DNA of 64,000 nucleotides from Acanthornis magna (Eukaryota; Chordata; Aves; Passeriformes; Acanthizidae), in NCBI GenBank assembly GCA_036785705.1, contig JAWUZG010000056.1, positions 13,896,001 to 13,960,000 of the forward strand. Direction: 5' to 3'. The position numbers and the translations under genes were made by a program. Below the pieces are notes generated by a model. The model had not been told where the DNA came from. It made no database searches and saw only the letters and a program-made list of their open reading frames with translations. How positions within the stretch are numbered: position 1 is the stretch's first letter; every line of letters starts with the position of its first letter. Shown here one piece after another: positions 11,450-24,269 of this stretch.

Positions 11450-13075
11450 GTAAGTGGCTTAGGAAATCAAATTTATAGCTGGAATTTGTAGGGAGGAGAA
11501 AAGAAGAGCTGGCATGATCTGATTTACTGGGAAATGCCACCTTTATTTTCATCCTCTGAGACTCAATATTGAAATCGAGATAGAGCATAACTTTTTTTTT
11601 AAAAAGCCCCATATTTAGCTGGGTTAAAGTTGTGTAGACATTTGTAGCTGAAATCTTCTGTCTTGTGGCTGTGATGTTCAGTGGGCACATGTCCAGGACT
11701 GCAATGGGCAGGTTGAAGAAAAGCTATTATATTTCCTTTTTAAAAAATATTTTTTCAAATTATCAAAGCTCATAGTTTTTAAATTTCAGGTCCTGCAGGT
11801 GGCATTTTAACTTCTGTTTTTCATAATTTCTCCTGGTGTTTTATACAGAGTGTGAAGCACTCAAATATTGGTGAACTAATCCTACTCCTGGTCAGCAAGG
11901 GGTGGAGAAAATGCAAGATCAGGCAATTACTTGGACAGTCTTAAAAACCAGACCTGATTTTAAATATGTGTAATACATATTAAGAGAAAATATTTCTACA
12001 AGTTTTCTGCAGAGTCTAGTATGAAACTTGCTGTTTACAGCACATTATTGAATTATAGGTATGGAATTCCAGCCTGAATGGGAGTATTTATAGAAACATG
12101 AATGTTTCAAGGGGTTGGAAAGGAAAATGAGAAGAAGCTAATGTGGGATATCTGCTGTTCATTATTTATTTTTCAAATAGATGCCTGAGAATTGTAAAAA
12201 TTAATAATAAGGTAATTATACAGCTATTTTTGCCTCACTGTGTGATTATTTAAAAGCTTAATGGCAATATTTAAAATAACGTTGTATTTAAATATCTATA
12301 TTATGGGATGGCTTTGATCTGGAATGTGAACTCCCCTCTAAATTGTACAAGAGAGCGTTGTTGGCATGTATCACTGGATTGCAGGAAGGGGTGAAACAAA
12401 GATGTAAAGTTACTTCAGCAAAAAAGTTTAGTCAGAAGAACCTCAGGAATTCTTGGATTTTTAGGAAGGCCTGGGCTAAAGTGGACCCAGCCAGTGAAAC
12501 AAAGCTTATTGGTTTAAATAGCAGCTTTTGGTACTCTTGGGTGCTTAGTTAACATTCAGAGTGCAGATGATAGAAGAGCTGGTGCGCACTGTAATTTTTT
12601 TTAAAGACAATGTTTTAAGCCCTCATATTTCAAATGCAGATTGCTCAGCCATTTCCAATGGAGTCAGAATAGTGAAATAGCTCTGTCCACATTAGCACTT
12701 AACAGCAAGATGATTTTTTTTTCCCTTTTTAAATTAGCTTACTGTAGAACCAGATGGCACCAAAAGTGTAAGCCATGTTTCTTGCTAATGGCTCTGGGTC
12801 CCTCCACTTTTTATTCTCAATTACTTTTTTTTATTGCCTTTTTTTTTTGGTGCAATGCAGGTATTTTGAGTTTGTTGATTGTTATGTTCCATGAGGCAGG
12901 GAAGGTAGATGGAGATGCAGTTGTAGATGTATCCCCCTAGTTTGTAACAGGCTTTTCTAACTCACTTGACAAGCTGCTGTTTGAATTATTTTACTAATCA
13001 CTTTCTCCATTTTACTCCTTATCTGTTTCCTTTCCCTGGATTCTCTTTGGTACAATAATGGGGACTCATGAACAG
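11450..13075 (+). other. MCTP2: Intron C-D
   Basis: 1626-nt AT-rich intron preceding the microexon. No repeat family recognised. Confidence 0.85.
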
Positions 13076-13111
13076 AGATGGTCAAGTCGAAAGAAACGAA
13101 GTTCATCCAAG
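13076..13111 (+). CDS. MCTP2: MCTP2 exon D: 36-nt microexon, basic linker
   Basis: Twelve codons, RWSSRKKRSSSK, phase 0 on both sides. It joins exon C (KRN) to exon E (SSF). The acceptor is ATGAACAG and the donor is GTAATC. The match to the expected Arg/Lys/Ser-rich linker between C2A and C2B supports it despite its size. The peptide holds six basic residues and five serines, so it could contribute to acidic-lipid contact or be phosphorylated (inference). Because its length is a multiple of three and both boundaries are phase 0, skipping it would keep the frame. Its acceptor lacks a strong pyrimidine tract, which fits regulated inclusion. Confidence 0.85.
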
Positions 13112-16100
13112 GTAATCCATATTTTTTTTTTACTAAACAAAAATAAAGGTCCCTTCCCAAAATCTGTGCCCTCCTCTGAAACAGGCTAAATGAAAGAAAA
13201 CTCGAGAGCACAGATGCAACCTGTCATAATGTGATGACTGTGATAACCTCTGCTTTTTTGATTTTTCTTTTCATTGTGATGGGAAATTTCTGCTGTTTGT
13301 GAATTGTAGGTGCTATGGTGGTGTCTAGTGGCAGATGAAAGCAAGACCCCATTCACAAAGAGCTGTAGAAAGAGACAAAAACTTTCTGTGCTGAGGAAAT
13401 GGGTGTAAATTCAACCAAAATGAAAGGAGCTGTGGAGGATTTGAGATATTTCGGAACACCCGGAAGGTGGCCGGAGTTGAGTGAGGGTCTCCTGGATCCC
13501 AGTCTATCTTTGGGGCTGCCTCTCACCATGGGAGGAATTCTGTGAGGCAGTATTTCTTCCTTGGGTTTAGAAATTCCTTTTGTTCTTGGGATGGAGGCCA
13601 AGCAGGGAGTTTTCATTACCTCCATTGTAACAGGATTTCCAAGATTTGTGTGTTGCCACATGTCCATGTAACTCGCTTCCCTTGGTCTCCTGTAGGATCC
13701 CTGCAGGCTTCCATTACTTTTATATTCCTGTATCATTTTTGCATTAGATTTTGACTCGTTCAGAAACAGGCTCTGGCTTTTTGTGTGTTCTGTAAAGCTT
13801 TAATTTGCTATTGAGTAAATAACAATGATACAGACACTGCAAGCCCCAGTACCCAGCTTGAGAGCTGTACAGTCTCAGTCTCTGAAAAGCAAAATTTGGC
13901 TCTTAAGATGCGTGTGTTCTCATGATATTTTCCCTCTTTAACTATCGGTTTGTGCCTAAATAAATTGAATCGTTAACCTCCTCTTGTTTTATTCATTACA
14001 ACTGTGGTGTGCCGTGTAGAGGAGCCAACCATCTCAGGTATTGTGCCAGCAAGAATGTTTTTGTCAATAGAAGAAGTGCAAAGTACAGCCTTTGGAGCCC
14101 TGATTGCAGGGATATTGCAGTGCTTGGAGCAGAGAGCTGCCAGGAATCCCTGAATTCCACATGATAGAAAGTGATGGAATAATTGAAGAGCTCACCACTT
14201 TAGTTTTTAACTAAAACTCTGGAAATTACTGTGCCCTGGCTCCGTCTGTGTGGCTTGATCCCCCTGTTTCTCACACAGCTGTCTCTGGATGCAGGTTGGC
14301 TTTGGGACCTGGGAAAGGGGGTCAGGTTTTTAAACTCGAGTCCTTTTTCTTAAAAATAGCCAAAATTCTGTCTTGGTTAGTGTCACTGCAAGTTTTGGGG
14401 TGGGGTTTTTTTGTTTTTTTTTGTTTGTGTAGGGCTTTTTTGTTTGGTTTTCTCTTTTTGTTTTTGGCAATATTTCATCGCATTTTGTATAATTTTTTTA
14501 CATGCATGTTTTTGGACCTTTAGCCATCAGCCTTCAGCTCTCAAGACTCTGTCTTGTGCCTTAACACCTTTCAAAATAAAATTAAGAAATGCCGAAGCGT
14601 GGCGCTGATTTAGGAGACATAAAAGTATTGTTTAAAAGGAAAAAAAATCTCCAACCCTGTGCTCTGTTCTGTTGCAGTCACTAGAGGGTAGGAGAGCTTC
14701 AGCTCTTCCTAGGGAAGACACAGTTCATGCTCCAGTGTGATCTCTAAAGAAAACCTCTGTGACCATCCAAAGGCAGTAAAAAATATTTCCCAGCATGCGC
14801 CGGAAAAAATCTGACAAAGCAGTATTTCCTGGTTTATTGATTCTGCTCCTGCACTAAAACACTAGTACTGTACATCAATAACCATCTTTAGTTAGGAAAC
14901 TCTGGTCTGTGGAAGCAGTACTAGCAGTTTGTGGCAGAACATAAAGGCTAGGAAGAAAAATTGTGTGCATGGGGAATATAGGTGTCTAGGGAAGGCACAA
15001 GAGGTTATGGAAGAATAGCCAGAGAGTATGATGGGGTAGAAAACAATGCTGCTGGACGAGATAAAGATACAGGAATAAGGAGGGCAGGGGAAATGGAGAG
15101 AGCTCTGTAATGGATGCACAAACTTGTCTCTTTTTTGGCTCCTGAGCTGACTCTGGGTGTTGCAGGAGGAAAGCACAATATACTTTCCATTTGAGTGGCT
15201 GAACTGAGACATCTAAATTTCCTCTCTCCAGGTTTAGGCAAATAAAAGTTTTCTATTTGAAATAGTTTTCCTCGGATTTTTTTTTTTTTTAATGTGCTGA
15301 ACTGCAGCTGACCCCTATTGTAATATTTAGCTTTTCCTCTTCTATAAATACCGGGAAAATGACTTATTTTAAGGATGGACAAAATGAATATAACTTTCAC
15401 AGCTGTTTTTTAATCTGTATTGCCTACATGAAAGAAATCTGATTATCCTCTAATTTGACCATTTTGTGTTGTCTTAATGCAGATTTGGCACATCAGTGTC
15501 CTAAATGAGTCTTTTCACATTAATCACGGGATTCTTGCTGACTTCCCACATTTACCCCAAATGTTGATGGCATTGATACCTGTTGCAGCTCCATGTCAGA
15601 CTGGCAAAGGGGCTCATGTGGGCTGTTGTGGATACTGTACTCTCTTCATGTGTGTTCTCTGAGCTCCCTTGCTTTTTGAAGAAAAAGCTGCATTTCAGAA
15701 AACAACAAAAACTGTGTCAGTACAAAATCTCCAGTCCAGCTCCAGTAGCCTCCTGGTCATTGCAGGGAGGATGCAGGAAGGATTTCAGCAACTCAGTATG
15801 GTCTTTTAAATAATCTTGGAGCGAGAGCTGTTGAACTGGATGATTTAGGTATCTGTTGATTATTACGCAGTATATATTTTTCACTGCTGCTGGAAGGGAA
15901 TCATTGCATATTTGGGTGGATTTCCAAGACATGGGCAGCACATCCAGATCCCTCATTTTTCATGGGAGCTGAGAACAGCATTGTCCTCCATGGGAGCTGT
16001 TTTCAAGAGTGTGGCTTTCTTCTTTTCCTCATGGAGGGTGGCATTGCAACGGGAAGAGGATGCTATTAGGCAGTATTAATATACTCACTCATATCCATGT

Positions 16101-19100
16101 ATTGACAAGCTCTCCCCTCTGTTCTGTTCTCCTTTCTGGGGCACAGAGGGAGTTGGCAGCTCTCTCTGCTGGAACCCAACATGCTGATGCTCAGTACCCT
16201 TGTTTGTCCCGGGTGGCTTGAGTCTCACCCTGAGTGCCCTGCACGCTATTTCCAGCATTTGTACAGCTGAATAACCTTTATGTGTTGAACATCCATGAGG
16301 CAAATAAGCAGGTTAGCTTGGGGTGGATTGACCTGCAGCAGTTCAGTCCTGAAACAAAAGCGACGGAATTGCCACCTTGATAGCCTAAGCTGATTGAATA
16401 AATTGGCTGAAAGGCTGACCGGACCCAAGTGCTCCTCAAGCATTTCATCGCAGGGGAAAATCCCTCACTCTCCTTTTTTTTTTTTTCCCCCAGTGTGGGC
16501 TGTTAGGTTTCATTTTTGTCTGCCTCATTGTGTTTGGCTGTCTCCCCAATCCCCCGTGGGCAGCAGAGCGCAGGGACTCGCTCGCCACAGGGTCACGCGT
16601 CGTGGCGGCAATCTTGTGTTGGTTCACTTGCCTTTCCCGCTGCCCTCTCCTCTTTCCCGGGGGAAACCGCCTCTGCAAAAATGGTTTCTGTGCCTAATGA
16701 GGAGAGGTCCGAAGAGTCCTCCTATTTGTGTGTTGTTGTTTTCTCAAATGGCGAATTACGTGGCCCAGTTTTGACGTTGACCTCTTCGCAGGGATTGCAG
16801 CAGGCTTTCTGTTGTCCTGTCTCATCCTTTTAAATGAAAGATGGGAGAGATGGGCTCACTTCACACTTGGCCACCTCGCCGTGTCATTTAAATGTACAAT
16901 TTTTCTGCATCTCTTTATTGCTTCAAAAACAAGTTTGAACTTGGGGCATGTATGTGTGTGTCAGGAAAAGAGACAGATTTGAAAGCAGCCCTGATGCACC
17001 AGAGGGGATTTGCTGGGTGCCTATAGAGGGAGATTATATACAAATGGAGTTATCAGGGAGACTGGAGCTCCTAAAGGATTTTGTGAAGCTGGGTCAATGA
17101 GCCGGTTCTTTCCCCTCCAAAGCTCTGTCATTCTTGCTCATCTCCTGTATTTGGCTCTCTGAAGGCAGAATATAGCCCACCTGCTCATTCTTCTTTCCTA
17201 AACCAAAGCCAGAAAGTGATAAAAAGTTCAAAGTTGATGTGAGAAACTTTTGTATTTATTTTGAAACCAGGAATAAGATTTTGAGAATGGTGATGTGAGC
17301 ACTGATTTTTCATTTTTCTATTCAGAGCTGTGGGATGCTTTTTGGGCGAATGTAATTTCCAAGCAGTGGGGAGAAGAACCACCTTCTGGTCCTCGTGTAG
17401 CAGGGTCCTGCTCTAAGACCACACCATACTTCTGCTTCAGAGATTACTCATTACTTACCTGATGAGTAATAGTCCCTAAATCTGCAGTAGACATGGGTTC
17501 TTAGACTTAACATCTAGTTTGTTGTAAGGAATAAGGATCTCTGAATATTTTTATGCTTATTGTTTTGGTTTGTTTTTTTTTTTTCTGGCTGGCTTGCTTG
17601 AGGGATGTCTTTAGTTCCAGTTGTTAGCCATTTTACAGCAGTGAGCTGCTCATAAAGGTGACCTTTATGGTACTGCTTACAGCCAAAATCAGAGCTCTGT
17701 CCAGAGACAACCCTCAAATTCTGGTCTCGAGGCTACCTTGATTTCAGAAATGATGAGGGGAAGGAATAAGCAAGCTTGTCCAATGTCTTATGCTTGGGAC
17801 ATGTGCCAACTTCCATCATAAATCATGTGTTTCTTAATTTCCAGCCCTGTAGCCTGATCCCAGCTTCAGCCAACTTTTCTGTACCTCGGCAAGGCACCTT
17901 TCCTTTGGTCTGGGATGTAGCCAGAGTGTGAGTAGAGAGCTTACAGGAAAATATAGCAGGAGAGGCCTGAAGGAGCTGGCATCCAGTGTGGGAGCCCAGC
18001 TGGGAAGGGCTCAGGTTCAGCAGGGGAGGAACATCAGTAGCCTGGGAGGTAACAGCAAAGGGAAGAGCTGAAGAGATAAAACATTTCAAAATTGTCACTG
18101 ATTAAGCAGTTTTGTCCTCATTTTCTGGCCAAAAAAGGACAGGGGCTTTGACTTTTCTGGTCTCATTGTGAAGGCAGGTTAGGGCAGTGGGGGCTGGAGG
18201 CAGGGAGGGTGTTTGGGGTGGTTTTTTCAGTGCTGGTTTTGCCTGAGTGACTTTGTTGGACTAATGGCTGTGCTCCTCTGTGCTCTGCTCTGCAATAGTT
18301 TTGCCAACTCAGAGGGAGGCTGTGAAGTTTAATCAATTAGCTCTGTGTAAATCAGTTTGAAATGAGTAGGTGTGGGGTAGCAGGGAGGAGGTAAGGCTTC
18401 TAAAATAAACAATGCAATATCATTTTCTTGTCACCTGGGAGGCATTTTCCATAGTGCAGACTTCCCTGGGCGGCACTAAAGTTGACTCATTGAAGGTCTG
18501 GGTCTGTGGGTCTACCACACATCTGATTTTCCCCAGACGTGCTTCCTTCCAGAAACTGTGAGTGGAACCTGAGACACAGCCTTTTTCACCGGGATTTCCA
18601 TCAGGGTGGTCAGGGGAACAGCCTGCCAAATACCTGGGGAGGCTGGAGAGGTGGCCACAGAGCAAGCACAGAGGGGCTCTTTGGTGCTGCGCGGCGCAGG
18701 AAGCGTGCCAGACCTGCTGAGCAGACTCTGTGGGGGCGACCTGGGCATGTCCAGGAAATGCAGAGCATTCCTCATGCGATGTGCCTTGCAGGGACGTAAG
18801 GGAAACAGCGTTCCCGTGCTCTGTTTGGAGAGGGGCAGGGGCAGGGCTGGGCTGGGGGAGTCACAGAGCCTCTGTGGAGCTGCTGCAGGGTGCGGCTGTG
18901 CCCTGAACCAGTCGCCAACATCTTGGCTCCACTCCGCACTGGGATGCTCTCGAGTGGTGCTGGGTCTCGGGCAGGTCCTGTGGGCAGGAGACCCCCCAGC
19001 CCTTTGCTGAGATGTGCCCTTGCAGCTGCACAGCCTCAGGAGGAGGTGCTCAAGGCACTCAGCCTGGGGCCACCTGTTTTGGGAGGTCAAGGTTGATGTG

Positions 19101-21385
19101 TTCTGCTGATGCTGAGTGCAGGTGCTGATTTTTCCTGGGGCTGTGTGGGATCCAGGCTGGTTTGGGTACCTCCCAGCAGTGCTTTGAACTGTCAAGTCAG
19201 CAGCTATGAGCGTGGGGTTGTCTGTGCTGTAGAGCTGGGGTAGGAAGGTCCCCAATGCTGAGTTACTCCCTAAAATACTGGCCTGGATGGGAAAAAGAAA
19301 AGAATCCAAGTTCGATTTGAAAACTGAGTGATAACAACTGTCTTTTGTGTTCAGCCTGGAAGCTTTGAAGAGAGCTGGATGCTTTGTTTTTAAAAGAAAT
19401 AGTAACGTGGATAATAAACTTCATCTGTTTTTTTGGGCTTTTTTTTTTTTTTTTTTTTTTTTTTTGTGAACTAACATCAAATACCTCTTCCTCCTCCGAG
19501 GAAGGAGCAGGAGGGGGAGGGAGAATCCTTGCTCCTAAAGCAGCGAGTACATCACATCAAACATGACTATGTTAAATACTAAAATGTTCAAAGTACAAGC
19601 GAGATAGATAAAGGCTTTGATGGGAAGTGGATATTTCCCAGGGACATTACAAGCAATAATCCAGATGTTATGGTGTAATGCAATGAGTGTCCATGGATAG
19701 ATGGGGAGCTCAAGCCAAGCAGCGCCTGCTGTAGGCCTTAGCCCTCCACTCCCATGCTGTTACGCCATATGGAAGCAATCTCCAGGCCCCCTTAATAGCC
19801 AGCTTTGGATTCCATTTTCACAGGGCTCATAGAGCTAAGTGGAGCTGTTTTATGGACAAGTTAGATAGAAGCCTTTCCAAGATAAACATCCAATTCGAAA
19901 TTAGGACATACCAAGCTGCAAAATTATTTTAGGGCATATTTCATGGAAGCACTGCCATTTTTCTAAGGCGATTGCCAGACTGTAGAATGCCCTTTGATCC
20001 CTTGTGGACATTACTCCCTTTTTTATAAAAAGGATTTTGAAATAGTTGCAGTGTTTAGGGAGGAATATATCTGCTGGGACTTTGAAGTATGTCCATGGGA
20101 ACAGTCATGCTTTAGTTTTTTGGCCCAAAAGACGAACTTTAAAAAAAAAAAAGAGAAAAGAAATTACATTGCAGCTGGATTTATGGATCAAAATCTCGTT
20201 TTCTTTTTAAAGGTAGGAATTTTTACCCATTGCGCCAGGAAAGCCAAACGGGGTGTTTAAATAGAAGTATATTAATATGCTTGTGGGATTCAGAATTCAG
20301 TATTTTAACCAGTAAAAAGCAAGTAAAAAATTTGTGAGTTCACCACCTATGATTTAAGAATTTTGTTGCCGGGTAATTGATCCATAAAAAGTAATCTTCA
20401 GACATCAGGTGCTTTTGCAATCGTTTTATTTAGCAACAACATTTCTTAAATGCTTTTAAAGCTAACACGTCCTGTTTTAAAGTGACTTGTGAAATCTTCT
20501 CCTCCGTCTTGCTCCCACCTGTACATGACATGATTGAAGCTCAAAAGTGTGGCGAGTTAAAAGTTGCTTCAGGAGAATAAAATACGACAGGGTTTTTACT
20601 GCGGGAAGAAAAGTATAGCCTTGAGTTTTAATGTTTCCAGCTCTCTCCCCCCAAATAAAGGCCTATTTAATCATCCTCTGCCCAATAAAATATTGCCAGT
20701 TAGCAAACTGTTAGCGCAGCCGTGCTGTGCGAGATGAAGCTGCGGAGGTAACAAATGTGGCTACCAGGTAACCATAACTCCAGATAAAGAGCCTGGTGGT
20801 GTCAGTGTTTTTTCAGCAGGCATCAGTATTTTTGATTCGTGGGCTCAGTTTCTGGACGCAGGAGCAGCAAAGAGCTAATGCCGGCGGTGGAGGCTGAGTG
20901 ATGGAGGAGGTGGGAGATGCTGCTGAGCCTTTCACCTGGCCATGGGCTTTATGATCCCGGGCTGCCTCCCCGGAAAGGACAGACCCGTTTTTTATGGATG
21001 TTTTAAGGGTTTAGTTTAGCTTCTCCCGTGTTCCGTTCCCGTCTCTCTCTCGTGCCTTTCCCCAAGCCAAGGTGACAGATTGCTCTCAGTGCTCGAGGTC
21101 TGTTCTTGCCAGAGCTCAGCCAGGGGAGCTGAAGGTGACTTCTCTGGTGGTTTACGCAAACCTTGCTGATTTTGCTGTGGCATTGAGCACCGTCCCTTCA
21201 CAGGGCCAGCCGTAGTATATTCAGGCAGAAAATCCATACCGTCCTACTGCTCTCCATTTGCTGCTCACTCTTAGAGAAGCACGGTGCCTCTCTCACTCCT
21301 GGTGTGCTTTCATACCACAGTTAATGTGAGCACGAAAATGTGTTTGGGCTCCTCAAACATTCCGTGTTTCTGCCTTGCTTTTCAG
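13112..21385 (+). other. MCTP2: Intron D-E
   Basis: About 8.3 kb. It has a CpG-enriched patch near 16550-16800, a GC-rich block near 18500-19260, and a T27 run at 19439-19465 followed by a small inverted repeat (CTTCCTC/GAGGAAG, 19487-19504). No coding exon of MCTP2 is expected here, since exons D and E are contiguous in the protein. The 265-codon antisense open frame at 18512-19309 is treated as chance (see rejected items). Confidence 0.8.
19439..19465 (+). repeat. T27 homopolymer
   Basis: Uninterrupted T run in intron D-E. Confidence 0.95.
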
Positions 21386-21550
21386 TCGAGTTTCACGCGG
21401 CACATGCGGCTCTCCGAGTCTCTGCGCAAGAACCAGCTGTGGAACGGGCTGGTCACCATCACCCTCCTGGAGGGGAAGAACATGCCCAGGGGGGGCTTGG
21501 CAGAGATTTTTATTCTCCTCAAACTGGGGGATCAAAGATACAAGAGCAAG
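21386..21550 (+). CDS. MCTP2: MCTP2 exon E: start of second C2 domain
   Basis: 165 nt (55 codons), phase 0 on both sides. It encodes the end of the linker ([20 protein letters not shown]), the first C2B strand ([11 protein letters not shown]) and [14 protein letters not shown]. Where C2A has SDPYV, this domain has LAEIF, so the loop 1 Asp is missing. This also appears to be a feature of mammalian MCTP2, which suggests C2B is not a classical calcium sensor. The exon is more GC-rich than its surroundings. The acceptor is CTTGCTTTTCAG and the donor GTAAGT. Confidence 0.96.
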
Positions 21551-22901
21551 GTAAGTATTAAGGATTTCCTTAAGTTGTCTGAAGTCAATAAGGTACTTGG
21601 TGTTTCTTTTACTGGTGTTACATCAGATGGAGCTATTATTTATACTCTTTTAGATAAGTGAGTTCAAAACCTGGAGACCAGACCAGAAGCATTAACATTT
21701 TGCTCTGTTTCTATGCCAGTAGGGAAAGAGCAAGTTAGGAATATTGTGTGTTATCTGTGTTTTGTGCATTTAACATACTCATCATGTTGATGGATGTTTG
21801 ACATTAATATGAAATGAAATAAAGCTACATGCATCACACATGTGTTTTGTTCTCTGCCAAGACAGAAGTTGGGTTTGCAGTGTTAGGTCTGCTGGAAAAG
21901 TAGACCTGAAATGGTTTCCAGTGCAGGGGAATTATTATTCTTTTAAAGTACCTTTCTTGAAATATATGTTACATATTGTAGAACCTGCCCCCCAAACAGA
22001 CAAAATGTTCCATGGTTTTGATATTAATTTTTATTCTTCTAGGCTGTGTTTATCTGTATGCAGTTCAGTTTCATAAGAATCTAGGAAATGAATGGGGTTC
22101 CCAAAGATACACATTTCATCTGCAAAGTCTAATAAGAAGAAAGGCTATAATTAAAGTAATACTCTGTTGAGAGAGCAAGAGCTCTGCATGTCATGAACTG
22201 GAAGTGCAGAGGAGGAGAAAACAAACCTCCTCCTGTACAAAATGTACAGAGCAAGTTCACAGAACATAACATTTGGATGTAGGCGCATCTGAAACCTGCA
22301 CTCTGTCCCTCACATCAGACCTCAAACCAAGGTCATGATATAGTTTTATTTAGAAGAGTAGTTTTGAAAAATAACAAATGGTTTAGTTACTTTAAAATAA
22401 ATAGATGTTATTCCTGTTACAATCCCTCTTTATGTGTCTCTCTAATGGTCCATAGATGTGTAGTGAATCTGCAAGGCTGAGCTGTTTGCTTAACACGGAA
22501 GGGTAAAAAAATTCTGCTTTGGGTTCCTTAATTCATTCAAACCTGTTTCCAGGTGGTTGTCCTCAAAAGGGTTATTCTCGATTTTTTCCAGTGTGTGATG
22601 TTGAATGATGACCACACTCCACTGGAAGTGGAGCGGGAGGGTCCACCTTGTATTTCAGAATTTCTCCGGCCACTCATTCAGATAACAACTGTGTATTTAT
22701 TGTTATTGAGAGGGAGGAAAGAGAATATTTAGGAAGATGAGACTATATGTGATGGGCTGGGGAGCTTTGGTTGGAATGACATTAGTACTTGATGCTCTAA
22801 CATCTGGCCTTGTTCTGTAGAATTGATTTTTTTTCTTTTGCTTTACTGTGAAAATAAGTGCTGTTTAAGAAAAGTAAATATTATAACTGCATGTTTTCTA
22901 G
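21551..22901 (+). other. MCTP2: Intron E-F
   Basis: 1351-nt intron. It contains the paired inverted repeats at 22210-22249 described separately. Otherwise I see nothing in it. Confidence 0.85.
22210..22249. promoter_or_regulatory. Tandem inverted repeats with steroid-receptor-like palindrome
   Basis: AGGAGGAG (22210-22217) is the reverse complement of CTCCTCCT (22227-22234). It is followed at once, sharing two bases, by CTGTACA-AAA-TGTACAG (22233-22249), a perfect inverted repeat with a 3-nt spacer. The core GTACAAAATGTAC fits GnACAnnnTGTnC, the form bound by glucocorticoid, androgen and progesterone receptors. Binding is inferred from the motif only. Confidence 0.4.
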
Positions 22902-23032
22902 ACACTGTGTAAGAGTGCAAATCCTCAGTGGAGGGAACAGTTTGATTTTCACTACTTCTCTGACAGGAAGGATATGTTGGACATTGAGGTGTGGAGAAAG
23001 GATAACAAAAAGCATGAGGAGCTTTTGGGAAC
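22902..23032 (+). CDS. MCTP2: MCTP2 exon F: second C2 domain, middle
   Basis: 131 nt, phase 0 in and phase 2 out. It encodes [19 protein letters not shown], the counterpart of the KNLNPxW turn, then [20 protein letters not shown]. The loop 3 region reads [11 protein letters not shown] in place of the acidic FDxDxxxxD pattern, so most calcium ligands are absent here too, in agreement with exon E. The acceptor is TGTTTTCTAG and the donor GTAAGT. Confidence 0.96.
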
Positions 23033-24269
23033 GTAAGTTGGGTTTGAGTTAGACTTTTTTTTTGGGGGGGAGGGAATGGGGTAAGTAAAATAATACGGTG
23101 ATTTTGATTTTTTTTTTTTGTAAACTGATCAATTTGTTTTCATTACCAGCATCATAATATATTTTTCTCTCCTTATTCCAGTCATGTCCAGGTCATGTTT
23201 ACATTATGTTTATCAAAACCTGTTAATGGATAATTGATCAGCCAAAATCTGAATGCAGAGACACCCAAGCTGCCTCTAAAACATGAAATATTGTGGGAGC
23301 TCAGTGGCATCAAGGAGGCAGGATTTTTCTGTGTTTTTGTGGTGATACTGCTCCACATCCTGATGTGCTCTGCTGATGTCAGCCCAGGGATCCTTGTGCT
23401 CATTTTGAGAGTGGCACTAGTGTCCCTTTCTTTCCTGTTTGCAGTTTGATGTTGTTTTCTTTTGTTCTTCCATGATTCTTTAATTCCATTTCACTCTACC
23501 TTAATTTGTACAGCGTTGTTCTCTTAGCAGTACCTCACTCCTCCTTCCTTTGGCTTTCAGCACTGTCCTGTGGCCCCATCTCCCCAAACCACACCTGCAC
23601 TGCTGGGTACAGACAGCAGCACCAGAACCATTCCCTTCACTGGAGACCCTCTTTGGTCTGTCTGTGCTCATCTGCTGCAGGATCATTGCCACAACTCTGA
23701 ATTTCCTGAGGGTAGGGACCCTGCCTGCAGTTGTTTGCTGCTCTCACCTGGCCAGGGTTTCACAACTTGCTGACTAAATAACAGTAACTCATAAGAACAT
23801 TCTCTTACTTTGAGCATTGAAATAGTTTGAAACTATTCACTGAGAAGAACAATGCCCTTTGGCTCTACAAATGTTTGTGGTTTTGCAGAGCAGGAAATTC
23901 TTTCTGGCTGAGTGCTGTTGCTCATCACATGGAGAAGTGGCTGAAGATGAATCTGTTCCTTCCATTCTCACAGTTACTTCCATTACTTCTGATATTCTGT
24001 TTAGCGTTAAGAAATAAAGCAGTGTTTGCAGCTTGCCTCAGGTCAGTCTCCGTGATGCTGGAGCAATTCTTCCTTAGATATTTTCCCTTTATTTTAATTT
24101 TTTCCTCAGGTTCCCCCCCCCCCCCCCACTTTTTTTGTTTCTACTAGTTTCTGGCAGGTGGTGTTTAGTGTGGCAGAAACTATCAGCAAAATTCTTACTC
24201 TGTTCAGCCCTGGTGAGATCTGTGTGTGGTAGGTTTACCTTAAAGTAAAGGTAAATCTTCCAGGATAAA

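Noticed and set aside
18189..18221. Possible G-quadruplex (GGGGG...GGGAGGG...GGGG)
   Set aside because: One loop is about 9 nt, longer than the usual limit, so it is not a confident G4.
18512..19309. 265-codon antisense open frame as a protein gene
   Set aside because: No recognisable domain, biased Ser/Pro/Gln composition, GC-rich background with few stops, and overlapping frames open on the other strand.
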